Assembly: GCA_025934475.1 (NCBI GenBank)
Contig: JAICXZ010000211.1
Location: 1 to 6,165, forward strand
Direction of reading: 5' to 3'
DNA length: 6,165 bases
Source of the DNA: Mucilaginibacter sp.
Lineage (GTDB): Bacteria; Bacteroidota; Bacteroidia; Sphingobacteriales; Sphingobacteriaceae
Below the pieces are notes generated by a model, which was not told the DNA's origin, made no database searches, and saw only the letters and a list, made by a program, of their open reading frames with translations. Positions 5,411 through 6,165 of this stretch are shown one piece after another; position 1 is the stretch's first letter; each line of letters begins with the position of its first letter. Both the position numbers and the translations under genes were made by a program.

Positions 5411-6165
5411 TTACTCTATAATTAGTGTCGCTATTGAGTGCGGATTAGCGGTTGTTTTTGCGGCTTTGCCTTTGATCCACAATAGATAGTCAATCTTTTC
5501 GTCAGTTTTATTCATCACCACTACTGCAATCTTACCATCAGGATTTTGATAAGCAGTAGTCAGCAATTTATCCCTGCTGGCCGAAGAAGCAATGCGTTTA
5601 GCGCCCGGCTTAATGAATTTAGAGAAATGCCCAATGTAGTAATAGGCGTTGGTATAAATAACCTTACCTGTTTGAACATCGGCATGTATTGGCGCGAAGC
5701 AGAAATTGCCTACGTGATTCGGGCCGCCTTTTTCGTCCAAAAGCACGTTCCAGTCGGTCCAGGCTACGGTGCCTGCGTTAAAGTCATTGATCATGGAATA
5801 ACCGTACTTTTCTCCCAATGACCAATCATCCATTTTATTTGCATCGAAACGCTCGGCGCAACCTTCAGTGAAAATCAAATTTTTGGATGGAAAAGTTTGA
5901 TGAACCAATTGTTCATTTGCAAAATTCATTCCTGCGCCGGTCCAGGTCTCGTACCAATGGTAACCAACGCCCCAAACGTATTTCGCAGCAGCAGGATCTT
6001 CCAGGATGGTGCTTGCACGTTGATACATCAGATCCCGGTTATGATCCCAAACCATCAGTTTCTTGCCTGATAGCCCGGCCTTTTGCAATGTTGGGCCTAA
6101 ATAGCCTTTTACAAAATCGCGCTCATCTTCGGCTGTGTACAAACACGACTCCCAGGTCTGTGTAG
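5411..6165 (-). CDS. Glycoside hydrolase family 30 (glucosylceramidase-like), C-terminal part; 5' end outside window
   Basis: The fragment is the C-terminal 250 residues of a GH30 retaining beta-glycosidase, a family including glucosylceramidases and beta-1,6-glucanases that is often secreted in Bacteroidota. The frame is open to the window edge. A TTG at 6142-6140 is an internal Leu, because the sequence before it (TQTWESC) joins smoothly to LYTAEDERDFVKGYLGPTL, a conserved GH30 stretch. Next come KLMVWDHNRD and VWGVGYHWY from the barrel. LIFTEGCAE holds the expected nucleophile Glu (codon 5866-5864). AWTDWNVLLDEKGGPNH and YYYIGHFSKFIKPGAKRI lead into the small C-terminal beta-sandwich, ending SIATLIIE. 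The acid/base Glu, normally in an N-E-P motif some 15 residues before this Cys, lies just outside the window, so full activity cannot be judged. Substrate is unknown. Confidence 0.93.
   Translation of the reverse strand, partial: TQTWESCLYTAEDERDFVKGYLGPTLQKAGLSGKKLMVWDHNRDLMYQRASTILEDPAAAKYVWGVGYHWYETWTGAGMNFANEQLVHQTFPSKNLIFTEGCAERFDANKMDDWSLGEKYGYSMINDFNAGTVAWTDWNVLLDEKGGPNHVGNFCFAPIHADVQTGKVIYTNAYYYIGHFSKFIKPGAKRIASSASRDKLLTTAYQNPDGKIAVVVMNKTDEKIDYLLWIKGKAAKTTANPHSIATLIIE

Noticed and set aside
5411..6142. A 243-residue version of the GH30 protein starting at TTG 6142
   Set aside because: The frame continues upstream to the window edge with conserved GH30 sequence, so the TTG is an internal Leu codon.
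5546..6165. Two plus-strand frames (91 and 92 residues) opposite the GH30 gene
   Set aside because: Antisense to conserved GH30 coding sequence, with no supporting signal.

Overview
The window looks like chromosomal DNA from a Bacteroidota bacterium, most likely a Sphingobacteriaceae member of the Mucilaginibacter/Pedobacter type. This is inferred from gene content and style. It has a eukaryote-like NADP isocitrate dehydrogenase, a Bacteroidota-style secreted GH30 glycosidase fragment, a small outer-membrane barrel protein, and starts without clear Shine-Dalgarno sequences. AT-rich leaders carry matches to the Bacteroidota -7 promoter element (TAnnTTTG). No taxonomic marker gene is present, so the genus is a guess.

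Left part, minus strand, read from about 2214 down to 1. icd (complete isocitrate dehydrogenase) ends in a good intrinsic terminator. It is followed by a compact hicB-hicA toxin-antitoxin pair and then by the first half of manA (mannose-6-phosphate isomerase), which leaves the window at base 1. The antitoxin HicB is intact. The toxin reading frame hicA carries a +1 shift after codon 27; skipping one base near 609-610 restores a normal 61-residue HicA. This broken toxin beside an intact antitoxin is the most notable observation in the window.

Middle part, plus strand, 2427-5268. Across a divergent AT-rich intergenic region from icd lie three genes. The first encodes a 236-residue secreted protein, probably an outer-membrane beta-barrel. 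The second encodes an exported serine carboxypeptidase of family S10 with a complete Ser-Asp-His triad. The third encodes a 144-residue, extremely acidic cytoplasmic protein of unknown function. The gaps between them (107 and 62 bases) are long enough for separate promoters, and nothing shows that they form one functional unit.

Right part, minus strand, 5411-6165. This is the C-terminal part of a GH30-family glycoside hydrolase that enters from the right edge. It converges on the acidic-protein gene and ends at a long hairpin followed by a T-tract.

Most of the window is ordinary housekeeping and secreted-enzyme content. I found no CRISPR array, insertion sequence, tRNA, rRNA or convincing new multi-gene system.
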